The notes under the pieces are model-generated. The model was not told the DNA's origin. It saw nothing but the letters and a program-made list of their open reading frames with translations, and did not search any database. Both the position numbers and the translations under genes were made by a program. 64,000 bases of DNA from Candidatus Thiodiazotropha endoloripes (GTDB lineage: Bacteria; Pseudomonadota; Gammaproteobacteria; Chromatiales; Chromatiaceae): assembly GCA_001709035.1 (NCBI GenBank), contig LVKA01000008.1:744001-808000 (forward strand), given 5' to 3'. The stretch's first letter is position 1, and every line of letters begins with the position of its first letter. Shown piece after piece: positions 55,648 through 64,000 of the stretch.

Positions 55648-56328
55648 ATGACAACCGGCATCGTTTCCGCCTACAACCAATATGAAGACATCGGCCTGGT
55701 CAGAGAGCCAGAGACCAATCAGTCCGAACAGGGACAACTCGGCCTGGAAGACTTCATGAATCTACTGGTCACCGAGCTGACCCATCAGGATCCTTTCAAG
55801 CCGATGGAGAACTCCGAGATGGCCACCCAGGTCTCTCAATTTGCCACCGTATCGGGGATTGGGGATCTGAATGACTCGTTTAATGATCTGCGTGGCGCAT
55901 TGACTTCCAACCAGGCCTTGCAGGCAGCCAGTCTGGTCGGTCGGGATGTGCTGGTTGAGAGTAATGTGGGTGTATTGAACGAAGGCGAGACCGTACAGGG
56001 CAGTCTGGTACTGCCGGCCTCGGCCAGCAACATCACCCTCCGGGTTACCAACAGTACCGGCGAACTGGTACGTGAGCTGCCGCTTGGTACCCATGAGGCG
56101 GGTAACCTCTCCTTCAGCTGGGACGGCTATGACGATGCCGGTCACTATGCGGGTGACGGCTTCTACCAGATTACCGCCACTGCCAGCGTCGATGATGCCG
56201 AGATGGCCCCCACCGTACTGGTATCGGCCCAGGTGGAGAGCGTCAATCTGGGTGGTTCAGGCGGTATCCAGCTCAACCTGGACGGCCTGGGGCAGGTCTC
56301 CATGAATGACGTGGTACAGATTCAATAA
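55648..56328 (+). CDS. flgD: flagellar hook assembly scaffolding protein FlgD
   Basis: A protein of about 226 residues from ATG 55648 (AAGGAG ahead). It shows the FlgD core GQLGLEDFMNLLVTELTHQDPFKPMENSEMATQ, then FlgD Ig-like and Tudor-like C-terminal parts (SFSWDGYDDAGHYAGDGFYQI). It caps the hook during growth. It is followed by flgE after 60 bp. Confidence 0.95.
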   Translation: MTTGIVSAYNQYEDIGLVREPETNQSEQGQLGLEDFMNLLVTELTHQDPFKPMENSEMATQVSQFATVSGIGDLNDSFNDLRGALTSNQALQAASLVGRDVLVESNVGVLNEGETVQGSLVLPASASNITLRVTNSTGELVRELPLGTHEAGNLSFSWDGYDDAGHYAGDGFYQITATASVDDAEMAPTVLVSAQVESVNLGGSGGIQLNLDGLGQVSMNDVVQIQ

Positions 56329-56388
56329 ACAAAAGGTTTTTAGATTGGATGGGCGGTGTCCATTCAGTGAATAGACAGGAGAAAAAAG

Positions 56389-57663
56389 ATGGCATTTCGT
56401 ATCGCACTGAGTGGTCTGGATGCAGCTTCCACCGATCTGGAAGTTACCGGACACAATATCGCAAACGCCAGTACCGTTGGTTTTAAACAATCCCGCGCCG
56501 AGTTTGCAGATATCTATGCCAACTCGATCAGCGATGTGAGCAGTTCGGTGCCAGGTCGTGGTGTGCGGGTGACCCGGGTTGCCCAGCAGTTCTCCCAGGG
56601 TAGTACCGAGTTCACCTCCAACAATCTGGATATGGCAATCAATGGTGAAGGCTTCTTCGTGATGGAAGACTCAGCTGGTGATCGTTCCTACTCCAGGGCC
56701 GGGGCATTCTCCGTGGATCGTGATGGTAACGTGGTTGACCAGGCCGGATCCAGGCTGCAGATCTTTCCGCGTATCGGAACAACCGGCAGCCTGTTCAACA
56801 CCGGTTCAACTGTCGACCTCAACCTGCCGGTGGTTTCGGGTACACCGCAAACCACCTCAAGCATCGACGCAACCCTGAATCTGAGTGCTTCCGAGCAGCC
56901 GCCTGCCGTCGCCCTGGATCCGACTGCGGCGACCTTTACCTTTCCACCCGATCCATTGAGTTACAACCACTCAACCGCAACCACCATATACGACTCACTG
57001 GGTACCGCGCATACTGCAACCATGTTCTATGTCAAAGTGGCGGATAACCAGTGGAATGCCTTCAGTTTCGTCGATGGTAACAATGTCACGGTGGGTGGTA
57101 ACACCTTTGCCGATATCCAGTTCACCAACAGTGGCGCCCTGGCCGTCAGCACCGGTGATGTGGATGCCCTGGGTAATGTTGTTATCGACGATTTCAACCC
57201 AGGCGGTGGTGCGGCCGATATCAGTGGTATGACCTTCAACTACAGTGCCACCTCACAATTCGGTTCTGGATTTGCCGTTAACGAACTCTCCCAGGATGGT
57301 TTCACCTCAGGCCGACTGAGTGGTGTGGATGTGGATGATTCCGGCATTGTATTCGCCCGTTTTACCAACGGACAATCAGAGCCTCTGGGTAAGATTGCCC
57401 TGGCGCGTTTTTCCAACACCCAGGGTCTGCGTCAGATCGGCGATACCAACTGGGCGGAATCCTTCGCCTCGGGTGATGTGCAGATTGGTGAGGCCGGTAC
57501 CAGCAGTTATGGACTGATCCAGTCCGGTGCGCTGGAGAATTCCAATGTGGATTTGGCCAAACAGTTGGTCAACCTGATCACGGCACAACGTAACTTCCAG
57601 GCGAATGCGCAGGTGATCACCACAGCGGATGCGGTAACCCAGACCGTCATCAATATCAGATAG
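56389..57663 (+). CDS. flgE: flagellar hook protein FlgE
   Basis: A 424-residue hook protein. The N-terminal MAFRIALSGLDAASTDLEVTGHNIANASTVGFKQSR and the C-terminal NVDLAKQLVNLITAQRNFQANAQVITTADAV pair fits FlgE; the middle holds the hook D2/D3 domains. RBS AGGAG lies upstream. It ends the operon here. A REP-like palindrome follows at 57693-57718. Confidence 0.96.
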   Translation: MAFRIALSGLDAASTDLEVTGHNIANASTVGFKQSRAEFADIYANSISDVSSSVPGRGVRVTRVAQQFSQGSTEFTSNNLDMAINGEGFFVMEDSAGDRSYSRAGAFSVDRDGNVVDQAGSRLQIFPRIGTTGSLFNTGSTVDLNLPVVSGTPQTTSSIDATLNLSASEQPPAVALDPTAATFTFPPDPLSYNHSTATTIYDSLGTAHTATMFYVKVADNQWNAFSFVDGNNVTVGGNTFADIQFTNSGALAVSTGDVDALGNVVIDDFNPGGGAADISGMTFNYSATSQFGSGFAVNELSQDGFTSGRLSGVDVDDSGIVFARFTNGQSEPLGKIALARFSNTQGLRQIGDTNWAESFASGDVQIGEAGTSSYGLIQSGALENSNVDLAKQLVNLITAQRNFQANAQVITTADAVTQTVINIR

Positions 57664-57692
57664 TCATGACTTCTGATTGACTCTCAAGATTC

Positions 57693-57718
57693 GTAGGGTG
57701 CGGCATTCCGTACCCTAC
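57693..57718. repeat. GTAGGGT / ACCCTAC palindrome after flgE
   Basis: GTAGGGTGCGG and CCGTACCCTAC form an 11-bp stem (one G.T wobble) around CATT. Sequences of this type (GTAGGGTGCG...) are scattered through many proteobacterial genomes. It may also end flgE transcription. Confidence 0.6.
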
Positions 57719-57778
57719 TCTGATCACACCTAGGGTTGGGCAGTCCCACTGAGTTCCTGGCAATCACCACTCCCTGAT

Positions 57779-58663
57779 TTACTGACCAGGTTTTAGCAAG
57801 AAACGCTCAACGCTGTTGATAACCTCGGTATTCTGCAAGATGCGCATATGACCGAGCCCCCTGGTTATCTGGAGTTCACTGCCCGTCCAGGCGGCGTGTA
57901 CCGCTCTAGCATTGGAAACCGGGATATATCGATCCCGCGAGTCATGAATGATCAAGCCTGGAAGTTCGGCAGCTCGAACCCATTCCGGTAGGGATAACCT
58001 GGACCACATCTCTTCACCAAATCGTTGCTCAAGACGGCGCTTCACTTGATTGACTACCGCAGTATTCATTCCCAGGATTTTAATAAACTGCTGCAATAGG
58101 GTAGTGACGTCCTTGGGTGGTGAAATACAGACCACAGAGCTGGCCCGGGCACCGTTTGCGATTGCATGCAGAGTGCACATGCCACCAAAAGAGTGGGCGA
58201 CTACGGCCGTATCTTCCCCGGACTCTTGCAGTAGTTGAGTGATAACACCACTGATTTCAAGGATGTCTGTACTGTTACCTGAAGATTGACCATGTCCAGG
58301 CGCATCAAATGCAGTGACCTGGAAGCCCTGACCCACCAGCGCCTCCACCAGCGAGGCCATCTGCCCGGCATTGCCGTTCCACCCGTGTGTCAGCAACACG
58401 GGCGCACCCTCGCCCCATCGATAGATGCAGACAGACTTGGTGCCAAATCTTCTGACTTCAGTGCTGGCCCGCGCCAATACCCGTTGCTCATCAAGAGTCA
58501 CGGAACGATGCTGGGTGCGATACCAGAAGAATGTGGCCAGTCGCCCGGCCAGATAGGGAGATACCCGTGTCAGGGCGGAGAAGGCGCACTGAATCGGTGT
58601 GCGTTTGTGCATGTTTTTGCGCTTGCTTGGTGCGGATATGGCTTGTGTGGTCGATAGGGGCAT
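57779..58663 (-). CDS. alpha/beta hydrolase
   Basis: A 294-residue protein. The core is VLLTHGWNGNAGQM (oxyanion), AFDAPGHGQS, nucleophile elbow AHSFGG, Asp in HDSRDRYIP and His in GLGHMRIL. The order and spacing fit an esterase/hydrolase. AGGAG precedes ATG 58663. It is divergent from a GlxA-type regulator, 105 bp apart, which may control it. Substrate unknown. Confidence 0.85.
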   Translation of the reverse strand: MPLSTTQAISAPSKRKNMHKRTPIQCAFSALTRVSPYLAGRLATFFWYRTQHRSVTLDEQRVLARASTEVRRFGTKSVCIYRWGEGAPVLLTHGWNGNAGQMASLVEALVGQGFQVTAFDAPGHGQSSGNSTDILEISGVITQLLQESGEDTAVVAHSFGGMCTLHAIANGARASSVVCISPPKDVTTLLQQFIKILGMNTAVVNQVKRRLEQRFGEEMWSRLSLPEWVRAAELPGLIIHDSRDRYIPVSNARAVHAAWTGSELQITRGLGHMRILQNTEVINSVERFLLKPGQ

Positions 58664-58768
58664 CTTCGTTCTCCTCAGGGCAGATTGCCGGTGTTGAAAA
58701 AAATATAGCCCTGGACTAGGGTGTCAGTAAGAGTCATAAATGACATCTTTAATGCTATATTCGCCATC

Positions 58769-59809
58769 ATGAAAACAGCCGTAACCGTTGCCATAGTCGT
58801 GATAGAAGAGTGCATGGCCTCGGCCATTGCCGGTTCCATCGATATGCTCTACGCAGCCAACAGAATCAGTGAGGCGATGGGTAAACAGCAACTGCCCCGT
58901 TTCGAGTGGAAAGTGGTTTCCGTGTCAGGCCTGCCGGTGAAAACAGGCAATGGCATGCTGCAGGCGGTGGATTGCAGCTTAAAGGGAATACGCCATGTGG
59001 ATGTGGTCTACATTCCCGGAATGTCTGTCATCGATGAAACCCGCCTGGTCAACATCCTAGAAAACAACCGACCGCTGATCGATTGGCTGGCCAAGCGCGC
59101 CGCCGGGAAGAGCCTGATCACCAGCAGTTGCACCGGCAGTTTTTTCGTTGCTGAAGCCGGTTTACTACAGGACAAGCAAGCCACCACTGGCTGGCCCGTG
59201 GAAGGCCTTTTTGCGGCCAGATATCCGGATATCCGGCTGGACAGCAGCGAGTTGCTGGTGGCCGCGGGTTCCATTCTCAGTGCTGGTGCATCCACCTCCT
59301 ATCAGGACTTGATGCTGGAAGTCATTCGGCGTTTCAGCCATAGCCGGGTTGCCCATTTGACCGCCCGTTACCTGTTGCTCGACAGCAGTCGACACTCGCA
59401 GGCCGCCTTTCGTGTCAGCAGTGTGCGTAAATATGATGACCCGGTGGTTACCAAGGCCCATGAACTGATGCAGAAGAATCTGAGTGATCCACAGCCGGTT
59501 CCTGAACTCGCCGCACACCTGAATGTCAGTGACAGGACACTGATCCGGCGATTTAAAAGCGCAACGGGTCAGGGACCCAATGCCTGTTTACAAAACCTAA
59601 GGATCGACCGGGCAAAGTGGCTGCTTGAGAGTACTGGCAAGTCTCACGAAAGCGTAGCCAATAGCGTGGGTTATACAGACGTCAGTTCCTTCAGACGTCT
59701 GTTCAAGCGCAGCATCGGCATGACCATGGGCGAATATCGAAAGCGTTTTAGAAGCAGACGTCAGACTGGGAGGTCGACCCCGATGCACAGGTTTCAGAAG
59801 CGTGCCTGA
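58769..59809 (+). CDS. GlxA-type transcriptional regulator (PfpI domain plus AraC HTH)
   Basis: A protein of about 346 residues from ATG 58769. The first about 190 residues form a DJ-1/PfpI-like domain (VDVVYIPGMSVIDE, LITSSCTGSFFVAEAGLL). The C-terminal 100 residues have an AraC-type helix-turn-helix pair (LAAHLNVSDRTLIRRFKSATGQ and VANSVGYTDVSSFRRLFKRSIG). Such proteins sense small metabolites. It is divergent from the hydrolase gene, a probable target. Confidence 0.88.
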   Translation: MKTAVTVAIVVIEECMASAIAGSIDMLYAANRISEAMGKQQLPRFEWKVVSVSGLPVKTGNGMLQAVDCSLKGIRHVDVVYIPGMSVIDETRLVNILENNRPLIDWLAKRAAGKSLITSSCTGSFFVAEAGLLQDKQATTGWPVEGLFAARYPDIRLDSSELLVAAGSILSAGASTSYQDLMLEVIRRFSHSRVAHLTARYLLLDSSRHSQAAFRVSSVRKYDDPVVTKAHELMQKNLSDPQPVPELAAHLNVSDRTLIRRFKSATGQGPNACLQNLRIDRAKWLLESTGKSHESVANSVGYTDVSSFRRLFKRSIGMTMGEYRKRFRSRRQTGRSTPMHRFQKRA

Positions 59810-60222
59810 CCGGATGGTTTCCAGCGCCACCAGCTGGTTTGCAATGATTCACTGAAATGGTACATATACAAATCTATTCACCGACAATTTTTTGTTAGCT
59901 ATCAGAATGATAGACGCCATAGTAGTGTTATCTCCACTGATGGTTATTTGCGAGATTTCGCCTATTGCGAAGTAAAAAATTACTTTGTCTGAACTCACAA
60001 AATATGGGTGCAAAGATGCAATGTAGCGTGTTGATTGCTAACACTCGTTTAGTGTCGGAGTTTTTTACACTCTAGTGATGGTTTGTTTAAATTCGATATA
60101 ATATAGTAGTTAAATTCCTATTTTTATGTGGTGTTGCCTGTAAATACAGTGAGTTATAAATAGTGGCAGCATATTTGCTAGTATCTGGGTATCGAACAAT
60201 CGTTATTATAGGTACTCACAGA
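59810..60222. other. intergenic region with sigma-54 promoter
   Basis: About 410 AT-rich bases separate the GlxA-like gene from the PEP-CTERM gene. The only structured signal is the sigma-54-type promoter at 60164-60179. No gene is seen. Confidence 0.5.
60164..60179 (+). promoter_or_regulatory. sigma-54-type promoter for the PEP-CTERM gene
   Basis: TGGCAGCATATTTGCT has GG (60165-60166) and GC (60177-60178) ten bases apart and matches TGGCA...TTGC. It lies 43 bp before the ATG. RpoN control fits the PrsK/PrsR regulation known for PEP-CTERM proteins. Confidence 0.7.
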
Positions 60223-60840
60223 ATGAATCGATCTCAAATAGTTGCTGCAGTTTGTCTGCTAACTGTTAGTGGGTTTGCTCACAGTAATTTGATTGTGAAC
60301 GGTGGTTTTGAGTCACCCGGTATTACCAGTGGCTGGACCTACGGAGCGGATCCCACAGGGGGTTGGCAGGGTGACAATATTGAAGTCTGGGCCTCCGGCT
60401 TTCTGGGTGTTGATTCTTACGAAGGCAGCCAGCATGGTGAACTGAATGCCCATGCCTACGATGGAACCGCCTGGAGTATTTATCAGTCTTTCAATTCCGT
60501 ATTGTCTGACGTGTATGACATCAGCTTCGCCTATCGTGCCAGACGGAATAGCTCGGAAGCCTTTCGGGTCACTTTGGAAGATGACAGTGGCACTATCCTG
60601 GATCAGCTCGTTGATGACCATGTGACCGGCCAATGGAACTTCTTTGCGGATAGCTTTTTGGGTACTGGTAGTGAAATTACATTGACCTTTACCTCAGTCA
60701 CCCCGACGGCAGGCACTGTAGGCAATTTCCTCGATGCGGTTGCAGTGACGAAAAAAGTGCCTGAGCCTTCGACTTTGGCGCTGTTTGGTGTCGGTTTGGC
60801 TGGATTGGCCTACAGATCCCGTCGGCGCAAGCAAGCTTAA
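60223..60840 (+). CDS. PEP-CTERM sorting domain protein
   Basis: A protein of about 205 residues starting at ATG 60223. It has a signal peptide (IVAAVCLLTVSGFAHS). The body is a carbohydrate-binding-like beta fold (NLIVNGGFESPGITSGW). The C-terminal tail is a classic PEP-CTERM: VPEPSTLALFGVGLAGLAYRSRRRK. Such proteins are processed by exosortase and are linked to exopolysaccharide. A strong terminator follows, and a sigma-54-type promoter precedes it. No exosortase gene lies in this window. Confidence 0.9.
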   Translation: MNRSQIVAAVCLLTVSGFAHSNLIVNGGFESPGITSGWTYGADPTGGWQGDNIEVWASGFLGVDSYEGSQHGELNAHAYDGTAWSIYQSFNSVLSDVYDISFAYRARRNSSEAFRVTLEDDSGTILDQLVDDHVTGQWNFFADSFLGTGSEITLTFTSVTPTAGTVGNFLDAVAVTKKVPEPSTLALFGVGLAGLAYRSRRRKQA

Positions 60841-60866
60841 CCAAAACTCCTTAGCTACGGTTTTGG

Positions 60867-60899
60867 AAATCCAGCTTCTCCCGAAGCTGGATTTTTTTT
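60867..60899 (+). terminator. Rho-independent terminator
   Basis: AAATCCAGCTTC (60867-60878) and GAAGCTGGATTT (60883-60894) make a perfect 12-bp stem with a 4-base loop and a T run. It ends the PEP-CTERM gene transcript. Confidence 0.9.
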
Positions 60900-61211
60900 G
60901 CAAGCTACGGTGGCAAGGATATACAACAGACTAAGCGTACTTGGTCCCAGAGTTAACTATCTTTTAGTTATTATTTAAGTTTGTTAAAAAACCGTGATAG
61001 GAATCTCCAACAAGGTTATCGATAAGCCTGAGAACGTATGGGGAGGGTGGATGTTTGATGCTAGCCCTACTGACTCAAGAGAGTCAGCCTGTGAGCTATT
61101 CTTCAAGTCTGATTTACGGGAAAATGACACTGTCTAACATTCAGTGTCAACCATCAAAAGAATAAGAAGCGGTTCTTGTGGTGTAAGTACTTTCTCTAAA
61201 TGTGGTGAAAT
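60900..61211. other. intergenic region with two hairpins
   Basis: About 310 bases lie before the small membrane protein. Two strong dyads are present: CTGACTC/GAGTCAG with a 4-base loop at 61070-61087, and TGACACTG/CAGTGTCA with a 9-base loop at 61125-61149. Both lie in the probable leader of the next gene. Confidence 0.5.
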
Positions 61212-61583
61212 ATGAGTAAGCCGATAATTATCCTTTGGAGTATTTTAAGTTTTATCGTATCGGGAATATACGTCTTTTACGGCTTGATGATGTTGCAAGT
61301 TGAACAGTTACCAACACTACAATTTATTGCCGCTACAATGGCATTTGGCTATGGATTAATAACAATTTATTTATTGTCACTAGCTTGGACAAAAACTGAT
61401 AAAAGCCTAGTGCAAATGACGAAGTATATAGTTGTAACTATGTTCGTTGCACAGATTGTTCTTACTCTTGATGTTGGGATGATAAGTGGATTTGAGTGGC
61501 TTGGTATTCTGATTGTATCGCTAATGGTAGGGATAAATTGGATCTCAATTAAAAGTGTTACAGAATACCATAACCAGGTTTAA
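61212..61583 (+). CDS. small polytopic membrane protein of unknown function
   Basis: A 123-residue protein with about four membrane helices (IIILWSILSFIVSGIYVFY, FIAATMAFGYGLITIYLL, YIVVTMFVAQIVLTLDV, WLGILIVSLMVGINWIS). No motif recognised. GGTGAAAT precedes the ATG. Codon use is more AT-rich than its neighbours, which may signal transfer. Two hairpins lie upstream. Confidence 0.6.
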   Translation: MSKPIIILWSILSFIVSGIYVFYGLMMLQVEQLPTLQFIAATMAFGYGLITIYLLSLAWTKTDKSLVQMTKYIVVTMFVAQIVLTLDVGMISGFEWLGILIVSLMVGINWISIKSVTEYHNQV

Positions 61584-61681
61584 CAACGATCTCTTGCCGA
61601 CTATCTATCTGTGGCTTTATAAGAACCTTAGTTCGAGAATTCCCCCTCTAATCGATTGCTAAGCTGAATAAAGAAGTTAAA

Positions 61682-62599
61682 TCAATTAAATACATTTCTG
61701 GATTTTCGGCTTTTGAACTGCTCACACAAAGATAAGTATTGCTGGGTGCTGCTTGGCATCGATGTTCTCGCTCGGGTGATGTCTGCGATCAGTTCAACTC
61801 CCTGTTCCAGCATGTAACGGGCATCGAATTCATCCAAAATGTCATTTCCGGTTTTTGATTCTGCTTGTTCTGCTGTGTGGCGTGTTATTGCTTCTCCGGC
61901 TACGACGAACTCTACCCAAGCGTCAAAAATATCGGGATCGGTTCTGAGAATCTCACACTTTCTTCGCGCCATACAGGCATAGTGTCTGATCATCGATTCC
62001 ATCTCCTGAAGTCCGTGGTTGTTCCGCAGGCATCCGACCATGTGTTCGGCGACTTCATCGATATTCTGCATGGTGAGTGCTATCTTCACATAGCGGGATT
62101 GGTAGAAATCCTCGATCGACATAACGAAGGCTTTAAAAGGTTCACCCCATAACTCATCGATTCCTGCATCGCCATTTCGATGGCGGGCCAGCTTGCCGAG
62201 CTCCAGTGCCTCCTGCAGGCACTCTCCGCAGGTGCGCATCAACTCATTATCGGGTTTTATATGAACACCACAGGCTTCAAGTTCGACCAGTTGCTTAAAG
62301 ATATCCGCTGCGCGATTGAACAGAGCACCTGCCAACATTGCGCCTCTTACCCGCTTCTTCCTGGGGTCTGATTCAATCTCGTAATCGGTTCGAACCTTGT
62401 CAAGCAGGCGTCCAGGGATATTGATTCCATGCTCCATATGGTTGAATAAACGGCGGGTGAGGGATTGAATCAGCAGTTTTTTGTCAGACAGGTTGTCCAC
62501 CGGTGCATGGTAGCGCTTGATCCAATAGCCGTCGTAGAAAATTCGCTCCACCCCGTCGATGACTTTCATAGTGCCGTTTTCTGGAATCTCGTCATTCAT
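61682..62599 (-). CDS. protein of unknown function (305 residues)
   Basis: A soluble, helical protein without signal peptide. It starts MNDEIPENGTMKVIDGVERIFYDGYWIKRY and has several Cys, a long helix-rich body and a C-terminal EELIADITRARTSM-like stretch. No family recognised. The ribosome-binding site is weak. It is convergent with the small membrane protein gene. Confidence 0.65.
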   Translation of the reverse strand: MNDEIPENGTMKVIDGVERIFYDGYWIKRYHAPVDNLSDKKLLIQSLTRRLFNHMEHGINIPGRLLDKVRTDYEIESDPRKKRVRGAMLAGALFNRAADIFKQLVELEACGVHIKPDNELMRTCGECLQEALELGKLARHRNGDAGIDELWGEPFKAFVMSIEDFYQSRYVKIALTMQNIDEVAEHMVGCLRNNHGLQEMESMIRHYACMARRKCEILRTDPDIFDAWVEFVVAGEAITRHTAEQAESKTGNDILDEFDARYMLEQGVELIADITRARTSMPSSTQQYLSLCEQFKSRKSRNVFN

Positions 62600-62736
62600 G
62601 TTGATCGCTATTTATTTTTTCAATCAGATGATATCCACCAAGTGAGTGACAACATAATAGATTATTTTAGTAGGATTTGTTGATTCAGATATGAATGACT
62701 AATATTGAGAGATAAAGGCTCGGGGGAATAGGTGAT

Positions 62737-63564
62737 ATGAGATCTTTTTCGTTACCTGCATTTTTAAGCGCTATGATCACGATCTGCTTTAACACACAGG
62801 TCGTTGCGGAGCCTGTCAATCAGGTGGTTTTGGCGTCCGAGATCAACTGGGAACAGTTAAATCCTGCCCGTGGTGACAAAAGCCCTCAAGCGGGAACACT
62901 CTGGGGAGACAGGAAAGGGAGTGTGCCAACTGGCTTTCTTGCCAAGTTTGTGGATGGATTCTCGTCGCCGCCTCACATTCATAACGTCACCTACAGAGCT
63001 GTGGTCATAAGTGGAACAATCCATAACGATGATCCTGATGCGGCGGATATGTGGATGCCTGCCGGTTCCTTCTGGACTCAGCCAAAAGGTGAGGTGCACA
63101 TCACCTCAGCCAAGGGTAGTACCAATATTGCATTGGTTGAAATAGAGAGAGGGCCCTACCTGGTCCTGCCGGTTGAGAAGGCATTTGACGCTGGGGAGAG
63201 GCCGATTAATGTGGTTGCGTCGAATATCGTTTGGGTTGATCCCAAAGGGGGTGCGCTCTCCTCTGACGGACCTAAGGTTGCCTATCTTTGGGGTAGCCTG
63301 AAAGCGGGTCAGGCCAATGGTACTTATGTTAAATTACCAGCTGGATTTGAAGGCAGTATAAAAAGCAGTGGATCACTATTTCGCGCCGTTGTGATAAAGG
63401 GTGTTGCTCAATATCAGGTTAGTGAAGCTGAGCTAAAACACCTGCTTCCAGGTAGTTATTTCGGCTCCAAGGGAGCTTCGACACATCAACTCTCAACCAC
63501 GGCGGGTGAAGAGAGCCTCATTTATATACATACAAACGGTAAGTACGAAATTGTTCCGAAGTAG
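62737..63564 (+). CDS. exported DUF4437 (cupin-like) protein
   Basis: A 275-residue protein with a signal peptide ([16 protein letters not shown]). The mature part has two cupin-like halves ([21 protein letters not shown], and [15 protein letters not shown]), typical of DUF4437. AGGTGAT precedes the ATG. Function is unknown; a metal-binding sensor or enzyme is possible. Confidence 0.75.
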   Translation: MRSFSLPAFLSAMITICFNTQVVAEPVNQVVLASEINWEQLNPARGDKSPQAGTLWGDRKGSVPTGFLAKFVDGFSSPPHIHNVTYRAVVISGTIHNDDPDAADMWMPAGSFWTQPKGEVHITSAKGSTNIALVEIERGPYLVLPVEKAFDAGERPINVVASNIVWVDPKGGALSSDGPKVAYLWGSLKAGQANGTYVKLPAGFEGSIKSSGSLFRAVVIKGVAQYQVSEAELKHLLPGSYFGSKGASTHQLSTTAGEESLIYIHTNGKYEIVPK

Positions 63565-64000
63565 TGTCTATCGGGCGAACAGGTCTATCTTAACTCTTTA
63601 ATCAGTCATAAGGTAAAGGGCTGTATTGGTATCTATGTCCACACAGCTGTCCCGTTAACTTCGAAGCTTATGTAGTTAACTGATGAATTGTCTTTAGCTT
63701 CTCTTGCAGATTGGGCGTTGAGTCATAAAAAACTCGTGCAGCAGGGGATCAAAGCTGCTGTCTTTCACTCACATGAAACGCTTCGCGTACACCCTCTCCC
63801 CAACCCCTCTCCCGTAAAGGGAGAGGGGCTTTAAGATCTGTGTGGGTTAGACTGAAAGTTAGTGGCGCCGCAATGAAATGTCCACGTTGTTTACCGTTAC
63901 GAATAAAGGCTACCGCCTGTTTTTTGTGCATGATGGCTGTGATCGACTTTTGGATGTTGATTGTCCGCGCACTCTATTACAGCAGCCACTCCAATCACTT
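63565..64000. other. intergenic region with a dispersed hairpin repeat
   Basis: About 436 bases to the right edge without a credible gene. The minus frame at 63749-63931 translates the repeat at 63791-63829 and is not a gene. The rest shows nothing clear. Confidence 0.4.
63791..63829. repeat. dispersed CCCTCTCCC hairpin repeat
   Basis: CCCCTCTCCC (63804-63813) and GGGAGAGGGG (63819-63828) form a perfect 10-bp stem with loop GTAAA, preceded by another CCCTCTCCCC. This sequence type is scattered through many bacterial genomes and gives the artefact peptide PLPLRERGWGEG on the minus strand. Confidence 0.8.

Noticed and set aside
63749-63931. Minus-strand 60-codon protein
   Set aside because: It reads through the dispersed CCCTCTCCC hairpin repeat and has no independent support.
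1-64000. CRISPR array
   Set aside because: No regularly spaced direct repeats were found; the repeats present are inverted and scattered.

Overview
The window looks like the chromosome of a motile, Gram-negative gammaproteobacterium, possibly of the sulfur-oxidising Chromatiales / symbiont (Sedimenticola, Thiodiazotropha-like) group. The evidence is the gene content and order: a pssA-leuA pair, sucA-sucB with class I fumarase, a flgN-flgM-flgA / cheV-cheR / flgBCDE arrangement with sigma-54 type promoters, PEP-CTERM and IPTL-CTERM-like envelope proteins, an arsenosugar-type operon and an RpfF/RpfC (DSF) pair. The genus is inference only. No prophage, CRISPR array or rRNA was seen. There is one tRNA, Arg (CCT).

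Layout. 1-6.1 kb: end of an unidentified gene, a small membrane protein, a receiver-hemerythrin fusion, and a minus-strand pair made of a periplasmic binding protein and a PAS-GGDEF-EAL protein. 6.8-9.4 kb: a GH13 sugar phosphorylase and a HAD sugar phosphatase. 9.6-15.5 kb: an accessory patch with two hydrolases, a DUF4382 lipoprotein, a DUF302 protein, an HD-GYP gene remnant and a polysaccharide deacetylase pseudogene. 15.8-23.6 kb: a tight seven-gene operon (BPSS1780-like, RDD, SpoIIM-like, DUF4129, DUF4350, MoxR ATPase, DUF58). 24-28.6 kb: pssA, leuA, type-4 uracil-DNA glycosylase, rimI, and a convergent putative metalloprotease. 29-32.8 kb: divergent rpfF and rpfC. 32.9-36.7 kb: prfC, a small conserved-looking gene, and glgC. 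36.7-45.5 kb, minus strand: a secreted repeat protein, an AcuI-type reductase with class I fumarase, and sucAB. 46-47.3 kb: two Lys-rich small proteins, a degenerate nuclease homologue and tRNA-Arg. 47.7-50.1 kb: an arsS-like radical SAM gene and two glycosyltransferases. 50.1-57.7 kb: an IPTL-CTERM-like protein and the flagellar/chemotaxis cluster. 57.8-64 kb: a hydrolase and a divergent GlxA-type regulator, a PEP-CTERM protein with a sigma-54-like promoter, three genes of unknown or poorly known role, and a dispersed hairpin repeat.

The feature that most deserves attention is a family of TA-flanked, GGGCC...GGCCC-ended inverted-repeat elements. Two long copies (about 265 and 214 bp), three to five short derivatives and one solo end lie within this window. 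The best copy has perfect 28-bp terminal inverted repeats (30 bp with the flanking TA) and further nested palindromes. The elements carry no transposase, sit at the 3' ends of genes (in two cases supplying the stop codon) and lie inside a broken polysaccharide deacetylase. The C-TA-[element]-TA-G context suggests MITEs mobilised by an IS630/Tc1-mariner-like transposase.

Functionally, several modules point to surface and lifestyle control: cyclic-di-GMP turnover driven by a binding protein, DSF-type cell-cell signalling, flagella, and sortase-like envelope sorting. They sit alongside core TCA-cycle, glycogen and sugar metabolism.
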